Source: Humulus lupulus (lineage: Eukaryota; Streptophyta; Magnoliopsida; Rosales; Cannabaceae). From it: a DNA stretch of 64,000 nucleotides. Shown piece by piece: positions 1-12,689 of this stretch. The position numbers and the translations under genes are program-made. The DNA lies in assembly GCF_963169125.1 (NCBI RefSeq), contig NC_084795.1, positions 194,840,214 through 194,904,213 of the forward strand, in the 5' to 3' direction. The notes under the pieces were generated by a model, which was given only the letters and a program-made list of their open reading frames with translations, was not told the DNA's origin and made no database searches. How positions within the stretch are numbered: position 1 is the stretch's first letter; every line of letters starts with the position of its first letter.

Positions 1-48
1 TTGGGTCCCCGGAAGGGGTTTTGAGGTTAGGGGACTTGATGATGGGGG

Positions 49-850
49 ATGAGGACTGGTTTGAGGACTGGTAACGACAGCGTTCAGGGCTCATTCTCTC
101 CTAACCAGATTGCAGAGGTGGAGATAGAGACGGAGACGGAAAGAGACTCTTCTTCCAATGTCTTCTTTCGTTCAGGGCTCGAGGCCATGGAGATGAATTG
201 GAAGAAGATGGAAGAAGAAGAAGAATATGAGGAACAACGAAAGAAGGCACTGGACGAAGAGTCTCGAAAACAACAAGTACTTTATTCTATTCTTTACTTT
301 CTCGGAGTATTTTGGTTTTAATGGCTGTTTGGTTGCTGGAAAAGAATAAAAAACTAACCAAATTAATATAATATACCTAAAGGTTTGAGATATTGATATG
401 GAAAGAAGAACTTTGTTTGCCTTATTATAGAATGTTTTGAGTTTTCATTGATTGGCAGAGAGAATATGTAATTCTAGCAAGGAAATTATATTTGCTTTGT
501 TCAATTTATGATAGGCTGAGACTGCACGTGAGGGTAATGAGAGTGATGAAGGGGAATACGAAGAAGGGCCTGCTGAAATTATCTGGTAAGGAAATGAGAT
601 CATTTTCAAGTAGAAAAGGATCAGGGTCTCGAAGAAAAACAGTCAGCTAGATGAATTAAGTAGAAAAGAGGTCTGGATATGAATATCAAGTTTGGGTTTC
701 ATTTGTGTATATATCGCCATATGAAGTGCCTTCTCATGTGGTTCGACCAAGATTTAAACACTCAATCTTATTATTTTTGTTTTGCAGGATGTTGATAGGC
801 CCATGTCTAATCCTCTTGCACCAGAATCTGAAACTTTTGCTAAGTATTGA
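49..850 (+). pseudogene. Exon-like pieces of an unidentified gene
   Basis: Three stretches look like exons. The first (49 to about 278) is an open frame rich in Glu, Lys and Arg with a run of acidic residues (MEEEEEYEEQRKKALDEES). The second (about 515-585) lies between an AG acceptor and a GTAAGG donor and encodes an acidic peptide containing GNESDEGEYEEG. The third (about 788-850) follows a TTTGCAG acceptor; one of its frames ends in a stop at 848-850. I do not recognise the family. The joins between phases are uncertain, and the solo LTR begins 16 bases after the last stop. It could be the 3' part of a real host gene, or another fragment carried by the CACTA element inferred downstream. 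Confidence 0.25.
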
Positions 851-865
851 AACTCATTGATGTCA

Positions 866-3124
866 TGTAACGCCCTGGATAGCCAAGACCGCTACACTAT
901 GTATTTATAAAGGTGTGAGACTTGCTAATCAAGTCGTTTATTCAAAACGTGTCATTAGCTAAAGTGTTCAAGGGCTAAAAGACATTTTGGCCACAAAAGA
1001 AACATTTTATAGACTATAAACAACTTAAGAGAAGGGATCCCCAAAAGTACAATGTTTAAAAGTTGGTTTACATAATTCAACAGTTCAGAGTAAACATTAG
1101 CCATACTAAGGCAAAATACAAGGTTCTGGTCCTCTCGTCCCTGTAATCTCCTCAACCGTGGCAGTTGAGCGGCCTGACATGTGCATTCACCCTGCAGAGC
1201 TCTCCAATCAAGGTTGATCAATCTTGCCCTTGCCTTTACCTGCACCACGAAGCACCCGTGAGCCAAGGCCCAGCAAGAAAACAACATACACAGCATAAAC
1301 AATGTTATCAAACAAATATTCTAATAAGCATGTTCAAGTATTCAATCCATAGCATATAAGCATACTTCAAGGTACAAATAACCTCATCTATACTTAGAAT
1401 ATTTAACAATCTCACTAACCACAATCATAGCCAAATATAACAATCAACTAACACAAATACTAGGGCCGACACCTTAGGTCGCGCCCTCTGTTTAACCCAC
1501 TGACTCCGGCCCGCTTAAACCGAGCTCAGTGCATAATAAGCTGTCCTTGGATACCAGTGTCCGAGCCATGCCAATTGTACAAGTTAACCGTGGCACACTT
1601 AAGCCGTTGGTTTACAATTTACATGGCATAATACCATTCTTTCAATCATATATATCAGGGAGCCCTTAGTCCCGTTCAAATATTCAACTAGGTGTAGTTT
1701 TCTTGCCTTTGGCTTCTAGATGAATTAGTTACGGGCGATACTCCCCCGAGCCCTAGCTTAGCACCTAGTCACAACCATGATGAAGAATACCATTAACAAT
1801 CTTAAATGAGTTTCTAAACCAAGTTCTAGTCCTCGAAACATTGAACTTCACCAAATATGGTAAAAGATTAAATCCCGAGCACCCTAGGTTAAATTCCCAA
1901 GCCTAAAATCTCAAAATCCCAAAATCCCTTAAGGGCCCCGGCATAGGCCATCCATGTCGCGGCATGGCCCCAGACAGAGCCCTCCATAGGCACAAAAACA
2001 GGTAAGGGCCACGGCATTCCTTAGGCCATGCCGCGACCCGCCCTCCTTCCTCAGCACAACTCAACTTCCAAGGATCGCAGCTCACCAAGAACTATGCCGT
2101 GACCCAACCCCTTCGAACCCAGAAAAACCACCATTTTTAACTCCCAAACCTCATGCAAACTCACTCAAAACCACCCCAAATCCATAACACAATTATCCAA
2201 AGGCTTCCCATAAGATTCCAACAACTCAACCCAGCTGAATCCTAGGCAAGAAACCCATCAAAGACCCATTTCAATTACTAAAACTTCCTAACTTAAAAAC
2301 ACAGTTGTAGAATCATTTCTCCAAGGACCCCCTTGCCTATCTTCAGAGTTTCAAGCCTCAAACTACACCTTAAATATCAAAATCACAACTATCAAAAACT
2401 CAGCCATTTTTCTTAAAGCTCCTAACCACAGAACGAAAATCAATGCTTACCTTGGCTCTAATTCTGTCCTTGATTAGTTCTTGAGCTCAACCTCTAATTC
2501 AGCCCTTTAATTCCTCAAAGATTCAACTTGATTCCAGTAATTCCTCCTCAAATTTCAGTGTTGTTCTTCCTTAGGAGAGAGAAGAGAGAGAAAGAGCTGA
2601 GAAAGGGTCGGTTTAATTTCTGTGTCTAGTATTTTCTAAGTCTTTCCAAGTATATCCTTAGGTTATTAGACTAATCCCAAAGCTCGGGGTGCCGGAAACG
2701 TCTCTGAGGGCAAAATGGTAAAATCCCCCAATAATCCCGCCTAGACATCCTAACCTCAAATATATCTCCAATTATTTATTTCCATCACCCGATAGTCCAA
2801 ATCACTACCCGATACCTGAAATATCCCTGACTTGTCCAAAGTCAATTATAATGCCCCGTTGTGACTTTTCCCGCTATCTAGCCCTAGGATCGCGTCGGGT
2901 CGCCGACTACAGAGTTATCCACATAATAATGTAGTTCTCACATATACAACATATCTATTTCATATTATCACATAATATCATCAATTATCATATAATATCA
3001 TTTAAGCACTATCAATCACATAATATCATATTCAAATAAATACTATTCACTCTAATTCCATTTATGCCCTCCCGGCACACTAATCAAGGCCCTTAAGCCT
3101 TATTAGCGAGTTTGGGTCGTTACA
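866..3124. mobile_element. Solo LTR, family TGTAACG...CGTTACA, copy 1
   Basis: The element begins TGTAACGCCC and ends GGGTCGTTACA and is flanked by a perfect 5-bp target duplication, TGTCA, at 861-865 and 3125-3129. TG...CA ends with a 5-bp duplication are the signature of an LTR retrotransposon. No second copy or internal region is attached, so this is best read as a solo LTR left by LTR-LTR recombination. It holds no credible coding region. A block at about 1213-1274 (with CTGCACCACGAAGCACC) is conserved in every copy of the family in this window. Copies at 15079 and 17076 have the same orientation; those at 28974 and 47056 are reversed. Which strand was transcribed cannot be decided here. 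Confidence 0.88.
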
Positions 3125-3481
3125 TGTCAAGACAACAATTGATTGAGAGTGTTGCCGAACAAGTACCAAGTTTCAGAACTGAACTAGTATTTCTCCAATA
3201 TTGTGTATCATGTCTCTCTAACACTATTTGTTATCAAGTTCTCATCCATTAGGATCCATGAAAAAAGGTTTTGTCTCTTCCAAGGGCAGTGACTATGCTA
3301 TCAGGTTTGGTGACTTGATAGCTATTAGACAATTTTCTTTTGGTAGACAAGAAATATATATATATATACATCTGAATGTCATATTCATAGTTACGAATGA
3401 GCAAGCTTTCACCATTTGCCTATGTGTTTAAACTATATATTTAGATCATTTTCTTTTCTATGTCGTGTTGAAAGGGTAAAT

Positions 3482-3583
3482 TTGAATATTAGGTGTAGGC
3501 AATATTGTTAGTTTTAGCTGCCATTGGAGGTGTTTCTGGGATTTCTTTACTCGTTTATTGCATATACACGAGGAGAGTAAAAG
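3482..3583 (+). other. Possible exon encoding one membrane helix, gene unknown
   Basis: After an AG at about 3499 an open frame reads a strongly hydrophobic stretch (LLVLAAIGGVSGISLLVYC) followed by basic residues (YTRRVK), and then an AAAG|GTAATG donor-like site. This looks like a single transmembrane helix with a positively charged cytoplasmic flank. The family is not recognised. It may belong with the possible exons at 4354-4459 and 5011-5071, but nothing proves it. Confidence 0.2.
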
Positions 3584-4353
3584 GTAATGTTTTTTTTTGT
3601 CTGTTTTAATCACTTTTTTTTTAATATGGCTCGTATGGGGTTAGCTCAAAGTCAAAGATAAAAGAGAATCTATATATCAAGCTCAAGTACTATTTTGGAG
3701 CCTTTAATAGTGGAAAGTTTGTTCGTGATTTTACACTGTATTTATTGAAGCTTGGCCATTTGTTTTTATGAGAAAATTGATAACGGCAAGTAAATTCTTT
3801 AATTTTGACTTTCAATGCTTAAATATAGATATATCTACATCTATATCAAGTTGCAGAATCATGAGGTTTAACTTAATATGTTTGATTAGTCGTGCTCATA
3901 AATATCATGCTCAATGTAAAGCCTCACCAAAATTGGAGTTGCTAAGACTTCTGTATAAGCTATTTTTGCACTGTGCATAATGTGTTTGATGAAATGTCTC
4001 TCTGAAGTTTATGCAGACCATAAAAAATGTTTAATAATATCTTCACTTTATGTTTCTAGCAGAAAATAAAAGAATGGGTATGAATTTATATTCTGGAAGG
4101 TTGTAAAAAAGGGAATTACCTTTTCTTATGTATAATTTTATTAATTAAGCCTTGCATTCTAAATCCGTTCCTAGCTTTATGGCATCCCCTTTTTTCATAT
4201 TAATTGTCTGTATTTTTTATCATTTTGGCTCTTCATATATTTTTTCAGTTATGAAAGTCATAATTAATTTTCTCTCTTTCTCTTGTACTCTGCTTAAAGA
4301 AGATTAGCTTTGTTGAAGGAATGACCTTTTCCTTTTCTGATCTTTTATTTCAG

Positions 4354-4459
4354 ATCAGATTTTTTGTTGGTCAATGCTCAAAAGGAGGAGACAATATTGA
4401 TCATCAATATAAGCTCTTCTTTGAAACCATTGAATCTAAATCTACAAGATCATTCGTGG
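4354..4459 (+). other. Possible captured exon, gene unknown
   Basis: A T-rich tract ending in CAG is followed by an open frame of about 35 codons (IRFFVGQCSKGGDN, then YKLFFETIESKSTRSF) ending at a GTG|GTAATA donor-like site. Codon choice and flanks look exonic, but I cannot assign a family. A further exon-like stretch at about 5011-5071 encodes KDLEKLPEADSLDNHISFQ and ends in CAG|GTAAAC. They could be pieces of one captured gene. Confidence 0.22.
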
Positions 4460-6306
4460 TAATAATCTCATTATGTTCTTTTTCTTAGTAAATTCTTTTC
4501 TCTATTTTTTTTCTCTTCAAATTCTATAAATGAATTATAGACTTGTACCGAATTTGATTTTGATCGCAATTATGCTTGATCTGTTTGATCACATGCTTAC
4601 ATGAAAATTATGAGTAAGTCTTTTTTTTTATCATTATGGCTCTTCATATATCTTTCTAGTTATGAAACTGGTAATTAATTTTGTATTTATGTATTTGTAG
4701 TTTTTGATATTTATTTATTTATTTATCTAATATTATCTTTATTATTTATTTTTTTGAAATAAATTAGAGAGTGATATGAATTTTTAAGAAAACCACAAAA
4801 ATGTGATATTTGGAAGGTCTTTGAGTTGCGTCAAAAATTTTTGGGGTTTGTTTAGATCTTATGACATGGGTTTTTTTATTTTATTTTCATGGAGCCTTGT
4901 TGTTTAACAATGGAGGTTGGGCTCACTTGGCCCAATCCAATGACCTTGTACTTCTAATTTTCATGGAGCTTTGTTGTTTTTATATATGGAGTTGGGGTTT
5001 ACTTGGTGTAGTCCAAGGATCTAGAAAAGTTGCCTGAGGCTGATAGTTTGGACAATCACATTTCATTTCAGGTAAACACACCCAATTTTTGTTATAGAAT
5101 TTTGAGTTTTTTTCTTTTCTTTTCTTTTCTGGGTCTATTATGTGTTAAAATGTCATGAAATATTTTTTTTCAGTATGAGGATATGAATGCAATGCAGAGA
5201 AAAATTATAAAGAGCATGTAAAAAATAGTATTGACTTAGATGACATGAAGTGCATGAAAAACTGTAAAGTGCATGAAAAAACAGTAAAAGATGACATGAA
5301 TGGAACTATCATAGACTAAACCAACTCCTCTTTATTGACCCAGATGTTGTGTGAGACTTGTGAAAGTTTTAGTACCTATGTGTTCACTAGATGATGGCAT
5401 ATATTTCATTATTTCATATATTTCATAGTTTTATCATGCTCTCTAGACTAATTCAGCTTGTGTTTTCAAACACGAGTAGCATGTATCCACAACATGTATA
5501 CAAATAAACATATATTTATATACTCTGGCAAGCAAACAAGTATGTTAAAATTCTCATATGTCAATTAAGCTATCCTACTACTGTATACTCTGCCTTTTGG
5601 AATTGTTTTTTGATCTTTAATCCTTTTTGGGTTCTTTTTGTTAGTGACAGCAATGGCTTAGTTTTTTGATACAAAGCTGAGATGAGTCACCTTATTAAGT
5701 CAATAAACCATGGATCAAGTAAGTTTTCTTTCTTTAATAAATGTGATTGAATATGCAGATCTATTTTTATTTGAAAATAAATTTGCCTTCTGTTTTTTTA
5801 ACTTTGATTATAAATAGTTGAAATCTAGGACTTTTGGGGAATTCACATACTATCATTACGAGTTTGGAACTCTTTTTACGTAATGTAAATAAAAATAATT
5901 CTCAAGCACTATAAAGGCTATAATAGTTGAAATCTTGATGATTATGCAAACATGTGTAAGAATTAGGAACACATTTATGCTTTCTATTTATTGCTGGCCA
6001 TTGAATTTATTACTTGAGATCCATCTTCTCATCACGACCTTTTTACATGTATGAAGTTAAGAGTAAATTAGAAATTTGGATAATTAAAGTACTAGTACCA
6101 TATTTGTAAATGTTAGTTTTCTTTACAGTTGCATATTATAAACCAATCTTTAGAGCATAACATAGTATGTGCCTATATTGTGGTTGTTGGTGTTGTTGTC
6201 AGTGGATTTTGCAGTAAATTTCATAGACCTTCTCTTGTGATTTTTAGTATATATCTAAATAATTAATGTATGATTTGAGGGTTCTAAGTTGAAATGGAAT
6301 ATGCAG

Positions 6307-6612
6307 GGTCGGTGTGAAATTGCCCACTATCGAGGTGAGGTATAAATATCTAAGAGTTAAAGCAGAATGTGAGGTTGTTCATGGGAAGCCTCTGCCAACT
6401 CTATGGAATTCTTTTAAAAGCCTGATTTCTCTGAGTTATTTCAATTATGGTCTATTAAGATCAACCCAACCTGGTTGCACATATGATCTTGACTAATTAT
6501 CTTATCTTACACCATTATTATTACAGGGGTTGAAAAAGATTCCAGGTTTACGTTTAGGTAAAGCCAAGATCAGCTTATTTAAAGATGTTAGCGGTGTCAA
6601 AAAGCCTGGAAG
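6307..6612 (+). pseudogene. ABCG31-like PDR-type ABC transporter, two-exon fragment
   Basis: Exon a starts after ATGCAG at 6306 and encodes [12 protein letters not shown], then [17 protein letters not shown], which is the conserved stretch between the N-terminal region and the first nucleotide-binding domain of full-size PDR/ABCG exporters. Exon b (6527-6612) lies between TTACAG and AG|GTAAGC and encodes GLKKIPGLRL, then ISLFKDVSGVKKPGR, the run-up to the first Walker A. The next exon, which would carry GX4GKT, is absent. PDR proteins are about 1,400 residues, so this is under a tenth of a gene. The wording ([13 protein letters not shown]) is closest to ABCG31-like members from memory. The exact donor of exon a (near 6449) is unclear. 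Confidence 0.75.
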
Positions 6613-7520
6613 GTAAGCTATATATCATCAGCCAGCCTTTACTGTTTTGACTTGGGATCAGATATAACTATAACTACTTACTCTTTATCATTGTCTTGTT
6701 TATGTCCCAAAGATATGAGTCTATGGATGTAAATATTTATGTGTATATATATTTTTAAGTTAAGTTTCTATTATGATGGGAATTTTATGTGATTACTTTT
6801 CATAGCTTCTTATAATGGAACTATGAAAGACATTATATCTAAGTACGCAATAGGTTTCTTATAATTCTTATTTTCTTTTCAATTTTTTTAGTTAAGGGTT
6901 ATATTTATTTTATTTTATTATATTGCATTATTAGTCGGAAACTTTTATATTGATCTTAATTTTTTTATGGGGATTTACATACCATATGTTATAGAATTAT
7001 GGCTAAGGTTGCAAAAAAAATCTGAAAAAAATGAGTAAATCAATTGAACTGAGGTCGAAAAAACTGGAATAAAAACATTGTGTATGAAAATAATAATATT
7101 AAAACTGATAATTGGATGGTTATATTTTTTACACTGGTAAAAAATGGATCACTAGTAGGATTATATGAATAGCCACCATCATGCCATCCAGTTCTGCTGT
7201 CAGAACATAGGACAATTACAAAGCTTTTTCCCATCCTTCTCTCTCTTTCTGTTTCTGTGTGTGTGTGTCTCTCATCCTCAAATATCTGCAACTAGTGGCG
7301 TTGTCATATATTCCATTGTTTTGGAAGAGGAAAAATAGAGTTGTTATCTTAAAAACAAATGTCATCTGAACACAGCAAGACAATACAGAAAATTGATATG
7401 GTTTAATTTTAAAAACAACAATTACGACAAAAATGAGTCTCCCAAATGGTTTTAGTTGTTCCTCTATGCCAGTACAATATATTACATATTTATGACAAGT
7501 ACATTTATGTATAATGGCAG

Positions 7521-7799
7521 GTGAGGGATGAAATCGAACATCTTTTAAATGACAAAGAAGATATGGCACATTTGTACTTGACAAGGAAGTGGATCCAGAA
7601 TCAAAAATCTGAAGCTTTGTTGGGAGGTTCTGGTTCAAATAGCATCAACACCATTGCTACTCATCTTCCTCGGATTAGTTATAGGAGAAGTGGGAGTTTG
7701 GTGAGCAACCACTTGGATGATAATGATGTTGAAGATCTGGAGATGTTGCTTGAGGCATATTTTATGCAGCTGGATGGAACACGAAACAAGATATTGTCT
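7521..7799 (+). pseudogene. MRS2/MGT magnesium channel, single exon fragment (MRS2-4-like)
   Basis: The stretch follows GGCAG at 7516-7520 and ends at a TCT|GTGAGT donor at 7800. It encodes [20 protein letters not shown], then TRKWIQNQ, a variable Ser-rich loop, and [21 protein letters not shown]. This is the cytosolic helical region of plant MRS2/CorA-type Mg2+ channels just before the membrane segments. The TRKWIQNQ wording recalls the MRS2-4 branch. The exon reads through without stops, but the exon with the two membrane helices and the GMN selectivity motif is not found downstream, and unrelated gene pieces lie on both sides, so it cannot make a channel. Confidence 0.82.
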
Positions 7800-8541
7800 G
7801 TGAGTGCTATTTCTGATCCTAGCAATTTAAACATGATATTTTTGCCAAGTTTTATTTAAAGTACATGGAAGTGTAATAGTAAGTTTCATGTAAGCTGTAA
7901 TTCTGCAAGCATTTAGCATTTTGTGCTTTATTTTACATGAAATTTTGATTGTTTGTCTACTTCTGGGATGACATGACTATGAGAATTTTAAATCTGTGGG
8001 AAGTACAAGTTGGAGCTAACTAAACCCTTAGGTGAATCAACAAATTCTAGGTTTTGATTCTCATTTTAGTTGTTCTGTAACTTTTTTTTGAACTCAAGGG
8101 GTCGTCAACTCAGGACAAGTCACTATGTATATTTTCCTGTTCATTTATTATTATATATGTTTTGATTCACTTATATGTATGTGTAGGTTTGAATGTTGAA
8201 GTTGATTCACTATAACATATATGTTGTGTATGTCTCGCAATGTGGTTATCTAGGCTATCAAAAAGTGGTTAAAACAGCTAGTGACCATAACTGTTTTAAT
8301 AAGATTCCTCAAGTTCACTTACTTTGGTTCAGCTGCAGAGTTAGTTAATTCTTAGTCCTTACCTTCCTAGTGACACATTTCTATTTATGCTATTGCTACT
8401 GCTTGTTGCATGGGTAAAGAGGTGTTTGTAATTCTAATTTTAGTAGATTAATATTTGTTTCCTCTCTAATTTGTATATTTAATGATATATCTTATGTTTT
8501 ATATATTAACTATTTCTTATGTGAAATATATGGCATTATAG

Positions 8542-10120
8542 GTGATGTTAGGTGTAGATCGCCTTGATATGATCAAAGGGATTCCTCAGAAGATATTGGC
8601 CTTCGAAAAATTCCTTGAGGAAAACCCTGATTGGCGTGACAAAGTAGTTTTGTTGCAAATTGTTGTACCAACTAGAACAGATGTTCCAGAGTGTATACTT
8701 CTGTCTAAATTTGCATTGATTCTTCTTGTGTTTGCCTGATTTGCAAATAGTTTTATTCTTTATGTTTCATGATTTCTTTTTGTTTCCTTGATTAATTCAA
8801 GCCCTGGCAGAAGGATTAGCGTCTGTTGCATTTTAGGAATTCTTATTCTTTAGTAAGGAGAGAAAAACTCATTGGAATGTCTAAATTTAAGTTGAATTCC
8901 TTGTGCTAGATCCTTTAGTAGTTTAATGTGTTTCTATATCTGAATTTGAGCTATAAGCTTTATGTTATGAGTTCTAGGTTACTTCTGATTGTAGCTTGGG
9001 GTTGATGCATAATAGTGTTCTATTTTGTCTCTCCATCTTATTACTGTCATTGTTTTAAAATAATTTACTCAGTCAACAATGGTTAAGATATTTCTTTTTT
9101 CAAAGTTAAACAACTTACCTTGTTTGAGGAAGTACACAGTGCATTTTGTTTGCTTTATTGATAAAATTCAATTAATACACTGTTTCATATTGCATTTTCA
9201 CAGATAAAATACTCACAAGTCAGGTCCATGAAATTGTTGGACGAATTAACGGCAGATTTGGAACATTGACAACTGTTCCAATACATCACTTGGTTCATTT
9301 ATGGCCATCTTAGTCAGTAATTACTATATGAATGGACAATTTATATCTCACTATATTCTTTTTGGGCTATTTGGTATTTGGACAAATGTTTTAAGTGTTG
9401 TTGACAGTTGTGTATACTGAACCTAAGGAGTAATGACTGTGTACCCTTTCTGATCCTATCTTTTTTTCTTTACAAGATCGCTCTCTGAGAATGAAAGACA
9501 GAGTGCTACTATAACTGAAATTAGTGAATTATAAGCAGCCTCGTTTTAAGGTAGTGACAGAATCCCAGATTAAGTGGGGAAAAAATTTCAAGTTCGCATG
9601 AAATGTCTTCAAGCAGCCTCATTTGCATCTAAATACCCATTTATCTTTTTCAGATGTAGCACTAGTCACATCTTTAAGGGATGGAATGAATCTTGTCAGT
9701 TATGTGCTTGTAGCATGCCAAGATTGTCATAAATATGAAAATAAGATAGCATTGTAAAACCTTTTGACTCCTATCTTAAATGCATTCTGTTTAATTGAAC
9801 ATTTATATTTGAAGGCATGAATAGAAGCTCTCCATAGCATGTTAGAGTATTAGATAAAAAAAAAAAACTAGACTAATAGATAATTGTTTCCTGAGGTACA
9901 TGACAAGGAGATATTTAATATATTTGTTATTAGTTTTAGAAAGATCCCATACTTGTATTTGTGAAGTTATAGATGGACTATAATGAATTTTTTTTTTTTC
10001 AGTGAACTAAATGATACTGTTGTTGAGGCGGAAATACGAATTCGAGATGCAACACCTGATTTTCCTAATAATGATGCAATTAAAGGCTATTTGCGCTGTA
10101 ATAATCGATTGCTCATACTG
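8542..10120 (+). pseudogene. Class I trehalose-6-phosphate synthase (TPS1-type) fragment
   Basis: Four exons of one gene lie in the right order. 8542 to about 8692 encodes VMLGVDRLDMIKGIPQKI, then PTRTDVPE. About 9204-9293 encodes LTSQVHEIVGRINGRFGT, with a frame slip at its start. About 9653-9742 encodes DVALVTSLRDGMNLVSY. 10003-10120 encodes ELNDTVVEAEIRIRD, then NNRLLIL, before a GTATGA donor. This is the C-terminal half of the GT20 glucosyltransferase domain, which joins UDP-glucose and glucose-6-phosphate, running into the linker to the phosphatase-like domain. Sequence between exons 2 and 3 and after exon 3 is lost or full of stops, and the exon after 10120 is missing, so the copy is dead. 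Confidence 0.85.
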
Positions 10121-11996
10121 GTATGATTTTATATGAAACTTCATTGTAGTAGAATTGTTACTCTCTCATACATTCACTCTCTATATTTATAGTATATGTA
10201 CTTTACTGGTTAGTGGTTACAAATCATTTTGGAGATAAAATAATTAACTTTTGTCTACCCTTGAAGCCCAAGACCTTGATCAATTGTGTATTTGTCAATT
10301 ACTGTACAATTCTGTCTACAAAGACAACAGTTATTCTTTGGGAAAAACTATCCTGGCTACTAAAACAGACATGCTGCAAATTAGTTTTTTCTTCTTAATA
10401 ATTACTTTCTTGTGGTCAAATAATCTCATCATAATTGATACCATTATTAGTAAAACATCAAATAATACAACATGTGTATGCATTAAGAAAATGAGCACAC
10501 TAAAATAGAATGGAATTATGCAGAAATTGTTGATGGTGGTGTTGTTATTATTCTTGCTGCATCTATTCACCTTGCCATGCCCAAAAAATGTCTTTTAGAG
10601 CTGGTCTTATATCCTTTTTCATTATTGTTTTGTATTCCAATGTATCACCACTGGACTTGCTTACCTCAACCAGGTGAAAGGAGGGTGTGAATTCATGTAT
10701 CTCAGCTTGAATTGAAATTGGTCCTTTTCTGCCTTTGATCCCTCCATTTTAAGAGTACATAAGATAATTTGGAAGATTTTTTTTAAACTTCTTACCATAA
10801 CAAACGCAAGGCACATTACTTTCATGTTTTTTTGGCTTCAGTAAACTGAATATATCTTTTGAATGCAAGAAAACAACATATACACACAAATTCATTGATC
10901 TTAAAGTGCAGTTGGTATCTTGTAGAGTAGTTAACTAAAAAGTAGTTGAACATTAGACAATAAGTTCTTTCATTTCATAGTCATACAATTATTTGGCTCC
11001 CTGAGTACAAGCCTGCTGCTGATTTTTGGAGCTTAGTTTATTGTGGTGTTCTATTTGTGTTTCTCTTTTATGAGTTTCTTATGGCTTGTTGGACTTAGTA
11101 TAAATACATGGTCATGCTCTTTATTTAATCTCTCAAACTATTTCAGACTAATGAATTGGCACAATCATTTATGCTCTTTATTGCTTCTTTTTTAGTAAGC
11201 CTAATCACATGTTTGCCTTTAACACATATAATGTGAGTGTCATCTAGATTCTAGGCCATTGGATCTTATATATATCTTACATCATGCAGCTATGTTTATA
11301 TGCACACAAGCATATGTATTGCTCTTTATTGCTTCTTACATTATGCTATTATATTTATATTCACAGAATCATATATTTATGATTCCATTGCTCTTAAGAC
11401 CATTGAGATTCATTCAAAGAGTGAATTTATAATAATTTAGGATCAAAATATTGTATTCTTCTATGATTTTATAGTAGTTTATAGTAGTTCACGAGGTCTA
11501 TTGATTTATTGTTATGCACTCTACAATCAAATTCTTTATTTCACAATCTCTTGTATAGATTATGGCAAACTTTGACTCATGAAGGGTGATTTTGGTGCCT
11601 TCAATTTTTACAGTAGCATGTTAATGATTTTTGTTTTCAGTATTTATCACTATTATCTCTTTTTTATTGTTGCTAGGTCCCAAAAGCTAATCTCAGCAAT
11701 TTTATTACTGTTATGGTTGGATTAGTATGGTGCATATATAAATTTTGTTTAACTTCTCTATCGTTTCCTTCCTCTCTTTCTCTCTCACACATATACATGA
11801 ACACATGATTTCATACTAAAAAAAGAACCAATGTCTTATAATTTAGTGTTTGGTTTCTTTGTTTGCTTTAGTGTAGTTGTGAATTCATTATTTTGTATGT
11901 GGTGTCTTCTCTTGGAAATAATTTCCATAGCATTTTTCTTGAAGTAGTTTGTGATGCTAGATAATAACAATAAAATATTTATTTGTTTATTTTTGC
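10121..11996 (+). other. Gene-less intron-like DNA within the CACTA element
   Basis: AT-rich sequence with only short chance open frames on both strands. No protein family, RNA gene or terminal repeat was recognised. It sits between the last TPS exon and the subterminal part of the CACTA element and may be captured intron or decayed transposon DNA. Confidence 0.4.
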
Positions 11997-12297
11997 AGAT
12001 GTGACAAGCGAAATAGAAAAGGATACTTAATTTTGAAGGCTTTGTGTTGGGCAGCTGTAGAATATTTTGTGCTGAAAGTAGTAGAATATGTTGAATATTT
12101 AAGATTACTTGAATACTTAAAGAACATTTTGTCGTTGATGACAGTGTTGAATGTTTTAAACTAATTTGTGGATTGTTAATACAATGTTGAATGTTTTTAG
12201 TTTTTGTTATTTGAAAATTAAGTTCATCTGATGATGCTAGTATATTAGAAAGTTAATTTTAATTATATAAAAAACTAAAAATATAATAGAATAAATT

Positions 12298-12672
12298 AGT
12301 GTTATATAAATGAATATATAATGAGAATTTAAACTTATCTAAATATTAAAATAATACGAAAAATGTGTTATAATATCTATTACAATAACACTTTTTATAA
12401 GTAAAGAATTTTGTTATGCAAACTTCATTATATAACACAAAAAATGTGTTATACTAAAGTGTAGTATAACACAAATTTATAAGTATTGAAATGTGTTATA
12501 TAATTGACTATAAATAATATAATTAAACACTTATCTATTTATTAAAATAACAAAGAAAGTGTGTTATCGTTGACAGTATAATAACACATCTGTATAACAA
12601 TGATAAAGTGTTATGTAAAGTACCCTGACCTACGATAACATAGTCGGTCTTAACACATCAAAAAGTGTTATG
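12298..12672. repeat. CACTA subterminal repeats (TGTGTTAT / ATAACAC)
   Basis: A short motif related to AGTGTTAT or TGTGTTAT recurs about a dozen times within 375 bases in both orientations, some copies forming hairpins (for example ATAACACAAAAAATGTGTTAT-like near 12434). Clusters of short motifs just inside the terminus are where CACTA transposases of the TNPA type bind. The position, directly inside the CACTACAAG terminus, supports that reading. Confidence 0.7.
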
Positions 12673-12689
12673 GTATATTTTGATAATAC

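Noticed and set aside
955..1311. 118-codon minus-strand open frame with a hydrophobic start
   Set aside because: Lies in solo LTR copy 1 over the conserved block; not conserved as a frame in other copies.
866..3124. DNA transposon with TGTAACG inverted ends
   Set aside because: Kept only as an alternative: TG...CA ends, 5-bp duplications, about 2 kb length and no transposase fit a solo LTR better.
7216..7638. 140-codon minus-strand open frame
   Set aside because: Runs antisense through an MRS2 exon and the intron before it; no family resemblance.
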